In this document: in pieces, positions 11,001 to 20,135 of the stretch
Layout: every line of letters starts with the position of its first letter
How positions within the stretch are numbered: the stretch's first letter is position 1
Assembly (NCBI GenBank): GCA_000151295.1
Contig: GG745334.1
Coordinates: 1,006,153 to 1,028,898, forward strand
Reading direction: 5' to 3'
DNA length: 22,746 nucleotides
From: Allomyces macrogynus ATCC 38327
Lineage: Eukaryota; Blastocladiomycota; Blastocladiomycetes; Blastocladiales; Blastocladiaceae
The notes under the pieces: model-generated
The model's database searches: none
The model's input: the letters and a program-made list of their open reading frames with translations, nothing else
Told to the model about the DNA's origin: nothing
Position numbers and translations under genes: made by a program

Positions 11001-14000
11001 TGCGCCGCAGCAGCGTCTCCATGCGCGTGACTTCCTTGACGAGATCGTCCATGAACACATTGGCCTGCGGCGGCAGTTGCGAGAACACGTCTAGCAGCGC
11101 CGTGATAATGCGAATCTCGTTGACGTCGGCGAGCGCATGGATCGAACACGCCTCGAGCACTGCCTGCGTCGACCACGCGCGCAAATGGTCGAGCAGCTTG
11201 CGGCCAATCTCGACCTTGAAGTAGTTGGTCAGCAACTCGAGCAATCGCCCAAGCCCTTCAAGCGCAGGCACCGAGAGCCGGTTGTGGTCTGCTAGCGTGC
11301 TGAGTATCGGCTTGAGCCCGTTTTGCAGCAACTCTTTGGGCAGCTTGGACCCTTGCGAGAGCACCTGGTGCATGGCCTTGTTGGCGGCATCGACCACGTC
11401 CTGCGATCTGTGGTAGAGCCGCTTGAAGAACACGGCAATGATGCGCGTGCGCATCGTGCTCTGCCGCTGCGACTGGAACTCGCCACACGCCATGGCCGCC
11501 GACAACAGCTGGATGCACACGATGCGCAGGTCGACGGGCGATGCCGAGTGCTTGACAGGCAAAATCTTGTGCACGAGCGCCGAGTCCTCTGCATCTGCGA
11601 GCGCGAGTGCCTCGGTGAGCATGCGGTTTAGCTCGGTCGTAAATTCGAGCAGCGGCGGGCGCAGCGACAAGCAGTATTGATGGCGTCGGTGTTGCCGATC
11701 TGCATGGGCAGCGGCAAGGCGCGCAGCGGGCGAGAGTAGATGGGCTCGAGCAGCCGGTCCTTGCACGGCAGCAACAGTTCCGTGACTTCCTTGCCTGTCA
11801 AGTCGGCCAAGAGCTGCAACGCGGCCTGCACCGTTTCGCGCACTTGCTTGGAACTGCTCGCGAGCTCGAGAATCAGCAGCGAAATGAGCGCCTGGAACCG
11901 ACTCTTGGACGCTGGCTCGGGCGCTTCCGTAACCGCGCCGTTGGCGTTGGCCGTAGCGCTTGATGCTGCATCATTGCCGGGCGCTGCCGTGCCGTTGGTC
12001 GTAGCACCGTCCACGTCCATGGGTTCGACAGTCGTCGAGTTTTTCTCGCCGTTCAGCTGCGGCGCAGTCCCGTTTTCGGTGCCGCTAGCGGGCGCATCGG
12101 CACCACCACTCGTCGTCTCCTGTTGCACGACCTCGCTCGTTGGTCCCGTCTCCACGACGACATCCATGCGATCGGCCTCTGCGTCGGGCCGGTTACATAT
12201 CTTGAGCAGCTGGTTGAGCGTTTCCTGGACGCGCGGCGTCTCGTGAATCGTGTCGGGTGACTTGAGCATGTAGAGCAGCGCGCGAATGAAATCGAGCTCG
12301 AACCGCACGAGCCAGGCCGTCGGCACGGGCAGCCGCACGCACGTCGCGATCCCCAAGCTGCCACCGCCCTGGCCGTACCACCCGTCACGGAAACAGCACG
12401 AGCAAAACTTGAGCGCAAACTGCTGGAACGCGGCAGCGGCATGGTTCGAGTCGGTATTACCCTCGAAAAAGTGCTCCACGGCGGCTTTCCCAATCGGCCG
12501 CAACTCGTGGTTGGCCGAAGTCATGACCGTCACGACGGCGTCGAGGAAATGGCCCACTTTCTCGTGCGTGCAGTACCGGACGGTCACGTCCTGCAGGTAC
12601 GCTTTCGCATCCGCGACGTTGCAGTAGGCCGCGCGGAAAATTCCACCGAGAATGCGCGCGTCGACGTCGAGCTGCGCGTCCTCGACCACATGCCGCAAGA
12701 ACCGGAAGACGTGCTCGCGGTCCGAGTCGTTAGCCGTCGCGTCGTCGAGAATAGAGAGCGCGTGCATGACCAAGTCGCCCATGTCGACCTTGACAGTGAC
12801 CATGCCGCCGTTCATGGCGACGGGCACCTGGAACCCGAGCGGCTCGAGGTGCCGTAGCCCCTCGGGCGACGGCAATGCCCACTTCATGCGCTTGCGGTTG
12901 CGCCCGCCGAGCTTGCCGAGAATGCGCATCGTCGCGTGCGCGTGCTGCTGGTTGTACGGCAGCGGGCGCAGGTGCCGCCAGAGCGCCTGCATAAGATCGT
13001 CAATGACGGGCGCCATGATCGGGTCCAGGAACTCTTGCGTCAAGTTGTCGATGCACAACTCGAGCGTGCGCAGGCCTTGGCTCACGAGTTCCGGGCCTGA
13101 CTGCAGTGCGAGGACCAGCGGGCGCATCAGGTGCGAGAGGTGCGGCAAGAGCACCGACAGTCGCACGGGCACCGTCAGGCACAGCTCGACAAACAACTCC
13201 TTCATTTGCGGCGTGTGCGCGACCGTGAGGAAGTGGTTGAGGTGCGTGAGCAGAACCGGCAGCAGAGGGAGCACTTCCTTGTAGAGCAGCTCGAACCGGC
13301 CGCCGCCAATCGCGCGAAACATGGCGCGCAGCAGCAAAAAGTAGTTGCTCGGCTCCTTGGCCGTGGTACTGAGCTGCAGGCACTGCAAGATCATGGTCGT
13401 GAGGTGCGGGTGCAAGACGCGCTCGTTCTGGTCCGGGTAGTGCGTCACGGCGTTGAAGACGAGCTTGTACTGGCGCAAGTGAATTGCCGAGAGCAGCGCG
13501 TCGCCCTTGCCGAGGTCCTCAAGCCGCGACATCAAGTACCCGAGCAACAGGCTGTTGAACTTGGCGCTAAAGTGCTCGACGCTCAGCAAAAACTGCGGCA
13601 CGGCGACGAGCGACGTGTCGTGCGTCATGCACTCGAACAGGAAATCAATCTGCGACGCAAACACTTCGTGGAACAGTGCCGGGTCGACGAGCACAAACAC
13701 AGAGCTGAGCTGGTCAAGAATCTCCTTTTCCTCCTTGGCCGACGTGCCCATCTTGGTGAAAATGATGTCCTGGCCCGGTGCGCCGAGGTTGTTGTTGGGA
13801 ATGTCCATCCAATAGTACTCGAAGCACTGCAGCGACGCGCGCAACAGCGTGCGGAACAGGTTGACCTCAGCGGGCGACTGCGCGCGCAGCAGCGTCGCCG
13901 GTTGCGGCTGGCCCGTGGGAGGTGCCGGCGGCGTCGAGCACAGCCGCAGCGTGTGCACGATATACCGCAAGTGGCCAATCAAGTGCCGCAGCAAGAACCG

Positions 14001-16573
14001 AATCTCCGTCTTTTCCTGCTGCAGGTCCTGCTCGCGCGTCGTTGGCGGCGCCATTTGCGCGAGCGTCTGCTGCGGCATGCGCGACGTCTTGATCGGCCGG
14101 CTCGCCTCGAAATCAATTTCCCGAGGGTGCTCTGGCAAGTCAGCGGGCTCGACGGGCGGCGAGTCGGCACCGCCGTTGCCCACGTCGACTCGCGCCAGTG
14201 ACCCGGGTGGTGCCGGCGACGACCGCGGTGCGCTGCTCGACACGGAACCCGCGCGCGGTGGTGCTGCGCTGGCCATGCTCTGGAACGGCGACGGCGACGA
14301 CAGCGGGCGCACGGCCTCGTGCGCCTCGCCCGGAGACCGTGCGCGCGCGGCGCCTTCGGTGGTACCGGGCGAGTCGGACCGGTCGGCAGCAGCGGCAGAG
14401 CCAGCCGACACGGTGCGCACGCGCGTCGCCGACGACAGTGTGACGCGGTGCGGTGCGCGGAACTTGGCGAGGTAGTGCGAGAGCGAGACGATTTTCGCGC
14501 AAAACACGGACAAAATGTGCAAGACAATGACGCGTGCCTGCGACCGGTCGGTCATGGTCGAGACAACGGCTTCTTGCAGAGTGACGAGCAGCTTGACACT
14601 GATGGCGAGTGCCGTGTGCGTGAAACTCGGGTCGTGCAAGTTCTTGCAAAACAGCTCGATCGCCGCTAAGATTTGCCGCATCGTGAGCCTTTCGCGCTCG
14701 CCGTGCAAGAAGTCGGCGACCATGTTCCAGGCAATCGGCCGCAATAGGTCGCGGCCCGTCATGCCGGTGCCAATCATGATTTCCTCAGATAGGAGCTGGT
14801 CGACGTGCTGCGCAAACGGCGCGCGGAACGAGGTCGACCAAATGTGCCGCGTGGCCACGAGCAGTTCCTTGCGCGTGCTGGCCGCGTCCGACGGCAAATT
14901 GCACAGCAACTGGATGATGATGGGCGGGATCCGGTCCATGTACTCAGTGCAGAGCGCCTCGTACCCGCGCGCAATGTAGGCCAAGAACGAGACCGTCTTG
15001 ACCTGGCATACAATCAAGTCGGTAAACTGCTGCACCTGCGTAATCGCCTTGGCGCGGCCAATGTGGTACCGCGGCTCGGTGTGCCCGACCTGCGCGGCCG
15101 CGTGCGCCGCGGCCTGCGCGGCCGGCTGCACTTGCAGTGCATCAATCGCCACGCGCAACAGCTGAGGCAAGTCGGTTTTCGCAAACTTCTTGTGCGTCTG
15201 GATAAGCATCACGACAATGATCGGGCAGTCCATGAGCACCTTGAAGCTGTTAAGTGCCGGCATGAGTGTCGTGCTCGCGCTCGACTTGCGCCGGCTCGAA
15301 CTCGCAGTTTTGGGCGATAATGGCGGCTCAGATCGCGGTGCGCGCGTGACGGCCGGGGTCGATGCGGCCGACGCCGCGTCGCTCGCGGCACCGCTCATGG
15401 CCGCGTCGAGGTCGAATTCCTGCGCGGCCTCCTCGCTCGAAGTGGCATTGTCGAAGACGCGCGCGACCGTGGCCTGCATGCTCGCGTACATGGCCGTGAC
15501 GAGTTGCAGGAATGGACCGACCTGGTTGCAAAAGCAAGCACGTCAGCGACCACGTCAAAAAGGTCGAGTGGTGCCCGCAATTAATCGGGATCACAACCCC
15601 GAGCAACCATCAACGCACCTGCGGCTCGCACACCGACTTGAAGATGCGGCTGATTTCCATGACCACTTTCAGCGCCGCCTGCCCATTCTCCTCGTTGTCG
15701 CGCTCGAGCACGCCAAAGAGCATCTGCATCAGGTTCTCGACGTGCGGGCGGAACGCCTCGGTGAGCTGCACGCGCTGCAGTACGTCGAGGCAGTGTGATC
15801 GCAGTCTCTGGAAAGCGCCGAAACACGGGTCAGACAGAGTCCAGCGGCTTCGTCGCAGCGGTTCTGGACCGGAAACTCACCTGCACGGGCGCGAGTGCCT
15901 CCATGACGGGTTCGGTCGTGTTCATGACGTGAATCAGCGCCGGAACCATGAGATTCACCCAGTGTTGCGGGTGGTCCTGCATCATCGTGTCGAGTTCGTC
16001 GCGCAGTTTGGCCACAAGCGGCAACCGGTCGGTCACTATGGCACCGCGCGGTCCGTCGGTCGCGTCAGGTTACGATCCGGTGGAGAGTATTCGAAGAGCC
16101 ACTTGGAAGCAATTGCTGAAGTGGTGACGACGGGAGTGCCGCGACGCACCATCGGTAGCCTGGATCAGTCGTTCAGCGAGCTGGGCGAGCGCAGCGGGTG
16201 GTTCGTCGCCCGCGGGCGCAGGGCCGGTCGCGCTAGTCGTGGCGGGCGGGTCGGTATCCATTGCGTCGGAATTGGTGGTCGTGGTGGTGGTTGTTGGAGC
16301 TGGTGCAGTGGTCGCCTCGGTCGTTGCTGGCGGCGGCGCGGGTGCGCCAGCCCCGGGTGCAGTGCCGGCCGCGTTGACCGACATGACGTTGCGCGTGGTC
16401 AAAATAGGCGTGCTTGGCCGAGTCGATGGCGAGTTGGCACGGGCCAAGTCGGGGTGGATGGTGGCCGTGGGGGTGACTTTGGTGGTGGAGAGGAGAGTGG
16501 TTGCCCCGCCTTGATCGCTTGGCCGAGAAGTCGCGGGGGAGCGCGAAGACCCTGTCGCGTCGTGACGGCACAT
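5002..16573 (-). CDS. TRA1: Tra1/TRRAP pseudokinase scaffold of SAGA and NuA4, with a one-base frameshift
   Basis: Exons are 16573-16150, 16035-15881, 15807-15619 and 15521-5002. They give about 3762 residues if one missing base near 11676 is allowed for; yeast Tra1 is 3744. Residues 1 to about 130 are disordered (Ala/Pro/Thr-rich). HEAT-type helices fill most of the rest up to about 2650 (LRSHCLDVLQRV, FRPHVENLMQMLF, RKELLVATRH, SRPLRALPLPMQIGNTDA). The FAT domain spans about 2700-3230 (NETDLCTGLWRRR). The PIKK-like domain follows from about 3390 (IIGHDG at 3416-3421; PFRLTPVLQHF). FATC forms the last 33 residues, ending ITWMPFL. The kinase catalytic loop and DFG are missing, as in TRRAP, so it is a scaffold that binds activators and recruits histone acetyltransferases in the nucleus. 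Two low-complexity inserts lie at about 624-736 and 1376-1462. All three introns sit in the first 7% of the coding sequence. Confidence 0.95.
11674..11681 (-). other. Apparent one-base deletion (frameshift) in TRA1 exon 4
   Basis: Reading 15521 downward in frame gives MQIGNTDAIN and then a stop at 11628. From 11676 the next frame gives YCLSLRPPLLEF, matching TRRAP without a gap. Both frames are open for thousands of bases on their own side. No GT...AG pair spans the join, so this is not an intron. Exon 4 is 10520 nt, one short of a multiple of three. An assembly or sequencing error is likeliest; a real allele lesion is possible. Confidence 0.88.
15522..15618 (-). other. TRA1 intron 3
   Basis: 97 nt, phase 0. 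Donor GTGCGT, branch-like GCTGACG 21 nt before the end, acceptor CAACCAG. Joins KSVCEPQ to VGPFLQLVTAM. Confidence 0.88.
15808..15880 (-). other. TRA1 intron 2
   Basis: 73 nt, phase 0. Donor GTGAGT, branch-like TCTGACC 22 nt before the end, acceptor TTTCCAG. Joins EALAPVQ to RLRSHCLDVL, as in TRRAP. Confidence 0.88.
16036..16149 (-). other. TRA1 intron 1
   Basis: 114 nt, phase 1, the longest in the window. Donor GTGCGT, branch-like CCTGACG 29 nt before the end, acceptor GCCATAG. Joins LIQATD to VTDRLPLVAKL. Confidence 0.83.
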
Positions 16574-16574
16574 G

Positions 16575-16628
16575 TCACTGATGTGGACGTTCTCGAGCTG
16601 TTTTTGCAGCCTCCGTTTGAACCAGCAT
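16575..16628 (-). CDS. Candidate upstream ORF (17 codons) in the TRA1 leader
   Basis: An ATG at 16628 in weak context (CTGGATGC) opens a 17-residue frame. It stops at TGA 16577-16575, one base before the TRA1 ATG at 16573, and is out of frame with TRA1. If the mRNA starts near the TAAATA box it would be the first ATG met. A role in translational control is inference only. Confidence 0.35.
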   Translation of the reverse strand: MLVQTEAAKTARERPHQ

Positions 16629-16663
16629 CCAGCCAGTCTGGCTCTCAGCTTCGAAAATGCTGG
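16622..16663 (-). repeat. Nested inverted repeat in the TRA1 leader
   Basis: Arms CCAGCAT (16622-16628) and ATGCTGG (16657-16663) enclose a second pair, AGCCAG/CTGGCT (16631-16643). In a TRA1 transcript they could form a hairpin holding the upstream ATG in its outer stem. Confidence 0.4.
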
Positions 16664-16671
16664 AGGCTGTA

Positions 16672-16677
16672 TTTATT
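16672..16677 (-). terminator. Candidate poly(A) signal AATAAA of the AsnRS gene
   Basis: The minus strand reads GCAGAAATAAATACAG here, about 98 nt after the AsnRS stop codon. It is the only AATAAA in the spacer. Confidence 0.5.
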
Positions 16678-16774
16678 TCTGCAAAACTCTGCACACATAG
16701 CGAGAGCACACGGGTCCTCTGCGACTACCCAAGTTACCTGCTCCCTGGTCGTGCAGGACGGGTGGATGGGACAC

Positions 16775-18677
16775 TTACGGCGTGCAGCGGCCCATGAACC
16801 GCGGGTAGAGGCAGCACTCGCGGACCGTGTACCGGTTGAGCAGCCAGGCGAGGAACCGCTCGAGGCCGAGCCCGTACCCGCCGTGCTCGCACGTGCCAAA
16901 CTTGCGCTGCTCCGTGTACCAGTAGTAGGGCGCCGGGTCGAGCCCCTCGCGGTGGTAGGCGGCAATCAGCTCGTCGTGGTCGGCAATACGCATCGACCCA
17001 CCGACAATCTCACCGACACCGGGCATGAGCACGTCGACCGACTCGGTGACGCGCTTGTCATCGCCGCAACGCTTCATGTAGAAGGCCTTGATCTCGGCGG
17101 GGAACCGCGTGAGCAAAATGGGCTCGCCAATCGTGTCGGTCATCCGGCGCTCGGGCGCTTCCGGAATATCGTCACCAAACTCGTAGCTGGTGCCGTCCTC
17201 CTTGGTGATCTTGTGCTCCTTGAGCCATGCGATCGCGTCCACGTACTTCATGCGGCGGAACGGCGTCTTGGGCCGCTGGAAGTCCGGGTTCAGCTCGGCC
17301 ATGAGCGTCTTGCCGAGCTCGTCGGCAAACACGTAGTCGAGCACAAACGTGATCATTTGCTCGAGATGGTCGAGCAGATCGTCGAACGTGATGAACCCGA
17401 GCTCGCCCTCAATGTGCGTGTACTGCGACAAGTGGCGGCGCGTGTGCGACTTTTCGGCACGGAACGACTCAGAGATCGTGTAGGCGTCGCCAATCGACGG
17501 CAGCACCGTCTCGAGGTAGAGCTGCGACGACTGCGTGAGGTAGGCGTCCTCGCCATAGTACTTGAAGCTGAAGAGCGTCGAACCACCCTCGACCTGCGTC
17601 TGCACCATGAGCGGCGGGTTCACCTCGGTGACACCCGTAGACTGGTAGAAGGCGCGGAAGGCCTGCAGGACCAATGCGCGCATCTTGAGCACGGCCGAGG
17701 CCGTCTCGCCGCGAATCGTCAGGTGGCGGTTGTCGAGCAGCACATCCGGGTTCGAGTCCTTGTTGAGCTTGTTTGTGAAGGCATCGTCACCCGACGGCGC
17801 CTTGCCGAGCACCTTCCAGTAGTCGACGATCAACTCATGGCCGTCTGGGGCCTATTTCAGCGGGAAAATGAGGGGTCAGCGAAACTGATCGGAGAGAGTC
17901 GACCGAAGAATGGTCACGGAGACAGCACGCACGTTCTTGCCGGCCGGGACCTTCTTGATAGTGCCAAAGACCTGGATCGTCGACTCGGTCGAGAGCGTCA
18001 GGGCGTCGTAGGTGTGGCACTATTGGAAGGTCGTTTTGCGGTCAGATCAAAGCACTCTGCGGCCCCGAAAGGTCACAAATCGCATACCAGGCGACCCGTG
18101 AGCACGCACTGCAGGAAGCCAGTGCCGTCACGCAGTACGACGAACATCATGTCCTTGCCCTGGACACGCAGGCGGTGCACCCAGCCGGAGACAGTGACGC
18201 GCACGTCGCGCGACGCCGTGGCCTTGCCAATCTTGATCTGTTGTTGGAGCGGATGCGCGTCAGCTTGAGCCCGTCGCGACCACCCCTTCACAAACCACCA
18301 CACAGAAACTGACTGACCTTCATGGCCTGCGGCAGAGCCTTGTCCTCGACAAGCACAATTTTCTTTGCCTCCTCGAGCCGGCGCGCTTCCTCGGCCTCCT
18401 TGGCCTTGGCCGCGTCGGCCGTGGCCGCCTGCTTGGCGGCCTTGGCGGCGAGCTTCTTCTGGTCGGCCTCATACTTTTTCTGGACCTTTTTCAGGGCCGA
18501 CGCGGCGATCGGCTTGAAGTCCTTTTCGCCGGCCTTGCGCACGAGCAGCTCGTTGGCGGCGTCGTTGCCGTGCAACTCGAGCGCGCGCAGCGCCGAGGCG
18601 AGGGCGTCGACGGCCGAGAGGCCCGTCTTGGCGTCGTTGCCGGCCTGCTCGTCGACGTAGATCTTCTTGCCGGCCAT
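16775..18677 (-). CDS. NARS1: Asparaginyl-tRNA synthetase, cytosolic
   Basis: Exons are 18677-18318, 18237-18088, 18019-17933 and 17851-16775, giving 557 residues (human NARS1 is 548). The start has a near-ideal context (CGACCATGG) and is the first ATG after a TATA-like box. The enzyme joins asparagine to tRNA-Asn using ATP. Residues 1-120 form the eukaryotic N-terminal extension ([12 protein letters not shown]) plus an Ala/Lys/Glu helix ending LEEAKKI, as in the human protein. The OB-fold anticodon-binding domain is [20 protein letters not shown]. The class II core has motif 1 ([10 protein letters not shown], 276-285), motif 2 ([11 protein letters not shown], 329-339, then HIEGE) and motif 3 (GYGLGLERF, 524-532). 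It ends RCTP, as in the family. No mitochondrial presequence is seen. AspRS is less likely because the N-terminal extension and the CTP end are AsnRS-type. Confidence 0.97.
17852..17932 (-). other. AsnRS intron 3
   Basis: 81 nt, phase 0. Donor GTGCGT, branch-like GCTGACC 24 nt before the end, acceptor GAAATAG. Joins VPAGKN to APDGHELIV, as in human AsnRS. Confidence 0.9.
18020..18087 (-). other. AsnRS intron 2
   Basis: 68 nt, phase 0, the shortest here. Donor GTATGC, branch-like TCTGACC 22 nt before the end, acceptor CCAATAG. Joins VLTGRL to [13 protein letters not shown]. Confidence 0.9.
18238..18317 (-). other. AsnRS intron 1
   Basis: 80 nt, phase 0. Donor GTCAGT, branch-like GCTGACG 22 nt before the end, acceptor CAACAG. 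Joins LPQAMK to [11 protein letters not shown]. Confidence 0.87.
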
Positions 18678-18771
18678 GGTCGAGGGTGGGTTGGGTTGGT
18701 GGTCGGGGAGCCGCGGCCGCGCGCGCTGGTCGGCCAAGGGATGTGGCAGAAGGTGATCGCGCGGCGGCACA

Positions 18772-18778
18772 CATAAAT
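18772..18778 (-). promoter_or_regulatory. TATA-like box of the AsnRS gene
   Basis: The minus strand reads GATTTATGTGTGCCGC about 95 bp before the ATG. The same core, ATTTATGTG followed closely by CCGC, recurs in front of the sestrin gene. No other ATG lies between it and the AsnRS start. Confidence 0.4.
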
Positions 18779-19274
18779 CAAGAACAGGGAGAAGACTCTT
18801 GCGGTAAACGCGCGGTCAGGCGGTGGCGACAGATACGACGGCTCGCGACTCCGCGGTCAGGTGTGCAGGGAGTCGCTGTCTCCCAGCACTCTGCGTGTGG
18901 CATCGCAACTGTCTTTGGCCGTGCCGTCTGCGCCCGCGACGTTGTCGTTGTCACTGGCCGGCTGCGGTCTGCGTCTTCTCTGGTCACCCTGTCCGCACCC
19001 GTGTCCCCGCTTGTCGGCGTGCTGCGCGACGCTGCTCGACTGCTTGGTCGCCGTCAATCACATTGGCCAGTCCAATCTGCAGCGCGACGTCGGCACCGCC
19101 AGCGACTGCCTGCAACCGATCGAGGACACCGTCTTTTCCAGCTCCCCCGAGGAACTGCCACCGCCGCGAGCCGTCCTGCGCCCATCATCTCGTCGATCCG
19201 ACGCACGACGGGCCCCCCGTGTCCACAATTGGTCTCACTTCCGCACGCAAGTCCGCCTGCGCCACTCCAGGTAC

Positions 19275-19538
19275 TCAAGGCCTCTCGAGAGCGACAGGGT
19301 GCGTCGATCCCGCTCTCTTTGATCCTGCGCCATTGCTCTTGGGCGTCGTTGTCGTTGGCGTCATCGGTGCGCCCGAGGCGAGCAAGTCTTCCGAGCGGAG
19401 CATCCTGGAAACGTTCGAGAACGGGTCGCCAATGGTCGCGTGGATGCCGGGCAAATGATCCCCCGCAACTGGCGCAAAAGCATGCTGCAAGCGCGCTGCA
19501 TGGCCCTTGGTTCGTGCAGGACGCTTCTTGGTCGGCAT
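19275..19538 (-). CDS. Hypothetical small ORF, 87 residues
   Basis: ATG at 19538 (GGGATGC, G at -3), stop TGA at 19277-19275. The product is basic at the start (MPTKKRPARTKGH), mixed in the middle (GDPFSNVSRMLRSEDLL) and Thr/Ser-rich at the end. No family is recognised. Its residue mix is more protein-like than the overlapping Arg/Cys-rich frames, but third-codon GC is only moderate and there is no other support. It may well be chance in the AsnRS-sestrin spacer. Confidence 0.2.
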   Translation of the reverse strand: MPTKKRPARTKGHAARLQHAFAPVAGDHLPGIHATIGDPFSNVSRMLRSEDLLASGAPMTPTTTTPKSNGAGSKRAGSTHPVALERP

Positions 19539-19987
19539 CCCTGGCACCAGCTAGGGTCCTCTCCTCCATCACGTCGGCCCACGACCGCCCGACCCCTGAC
19601 CGGCTCGCTGCCCAGTCCTGGTGGTTGGTGTCCGTGGTTCGAACGCCCGGGCATGCACAGGCCGCGCGTGGCGGGTCCAGCGTGCACGAGCTGGCGGGGC
19701 GGGATCGAGCACTGACTCGCGCAAGTCGAGGGCGTCGGTCCCGCGGCCACAGGCCCCTCTTCACGCTGGTCTGGCGTGCGCAAGCGGTGTGCGCGCGGCA
19801 CGGACGTGGCGACATCGTGCATGTCGTTGAGAGCCCATGCTCGCGCGCGTTCGACGGCATTAAGTGGTGTCGAGATCGCGTGGGACTTGGCAGCTGCCTG
19901 GCCGGGACCATCATGGCACCACCATCGGCTGCCAAGGGCGCGTGCGCACCGACCGAGACGCCTGCGACGCGACGCATCTGCCGGCCG

Positions 19988-19995
19988 TATTTATG
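19988..19995 (+). promoter_or_regulatory. TATA-like box of the sestrin gene
   Basis: TATTTATG, followed by TGCCGC, about 145 bp before the start. Apart from the ATG inside the box itself, the first ATG downstream is the sestrin start at 20136. A C-rich, AG-poor leader (cccaactcaaccaacccatc) lies between. Confidence 0.4.
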
Positions 19996-20135
19996 TGCCG
20001 CAGGCCCCGGGACTAACGCGTCTGTGCGCGGTGCTGCGTTCGTTTGCCAGTCTTCTGCCCGCTTGTCGCGCTCGGCTAGCCAACTCCCGCTCTCCCAACT
20101 CAACCAACCCATCCACGCAACCTTCGCACCCCTCC

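Larger units (their letters stand above)
16574..16774 (-). promoter_or_regulatory. AsnRS 3' end and TRA1 promoter/leader spacer
   Basis: 201 bp between the AsnRS stop and the TRA1 start, on the same strand. On the minus strand AATAAATA (16677-16670) can act as the AsnRS poly(A) signal, about 100 nt after its stop. It also lies about 100 bp before the TRA1 ATG, where a TATA-like element would be expected. An inverted repeat at 16622-16663 and a short upstream ORF follow. The end of one unit and the start of the next appear to overlap. Confidence 0.5.
18678..20135. other. Divergent intergenic region between AsnRS and sestrin
   Basis: 1458 bp of GC-rich sequence with no recognisable gene. TATA-like boxes sit at both ends (18772-18778 minus, 19988-19995 plus), each followed by a leader with no ATG before the real start. 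A GCN4/AP-1-like half site, TGACTCG, lies at 19713-19719. Long open frames run through it on both strands, but they are Arg/Cys/Pro-rich and look like a by-product of high GC. One more protein-like 87-codon ORF lies at 19275-19538 on the minus strand. Confidence 0.6.

Noticed and set aside
9949..11094. A 381-codon plus-strand frame inside TRA1
   Set aside because: It is the antisense of the HEAT region. Its Leu/Arg/Val/Gln-rich translation mirrors TRA1 codons, and no promoter or family is seen.
5002..11676. TRA1 as two separate genes or a pseudogene because of the frame break
   Set aside because: The downstream 2224 codons are open and end in a normal FATC. Homology is continuous across the break, so one gene with a single-base defect is simpler.
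15512..18268. A 918-codon open frame on the plus strand across AsnRS and the TRA1 5' end
   Set aside because: It lies antisense to well-conserved genes, crosses their introns, and its translation is Arg/Gly/Val-rich with no family. Long antisense frames are expected with this codon bias and GC content.
19630..19652. GGTTCGAAC, a tRNA B-box-like string
   Set aside because: The flanking bases do not pair into a T-stem on either strand. TTCGAA is self-complementary, so the match is not informative.
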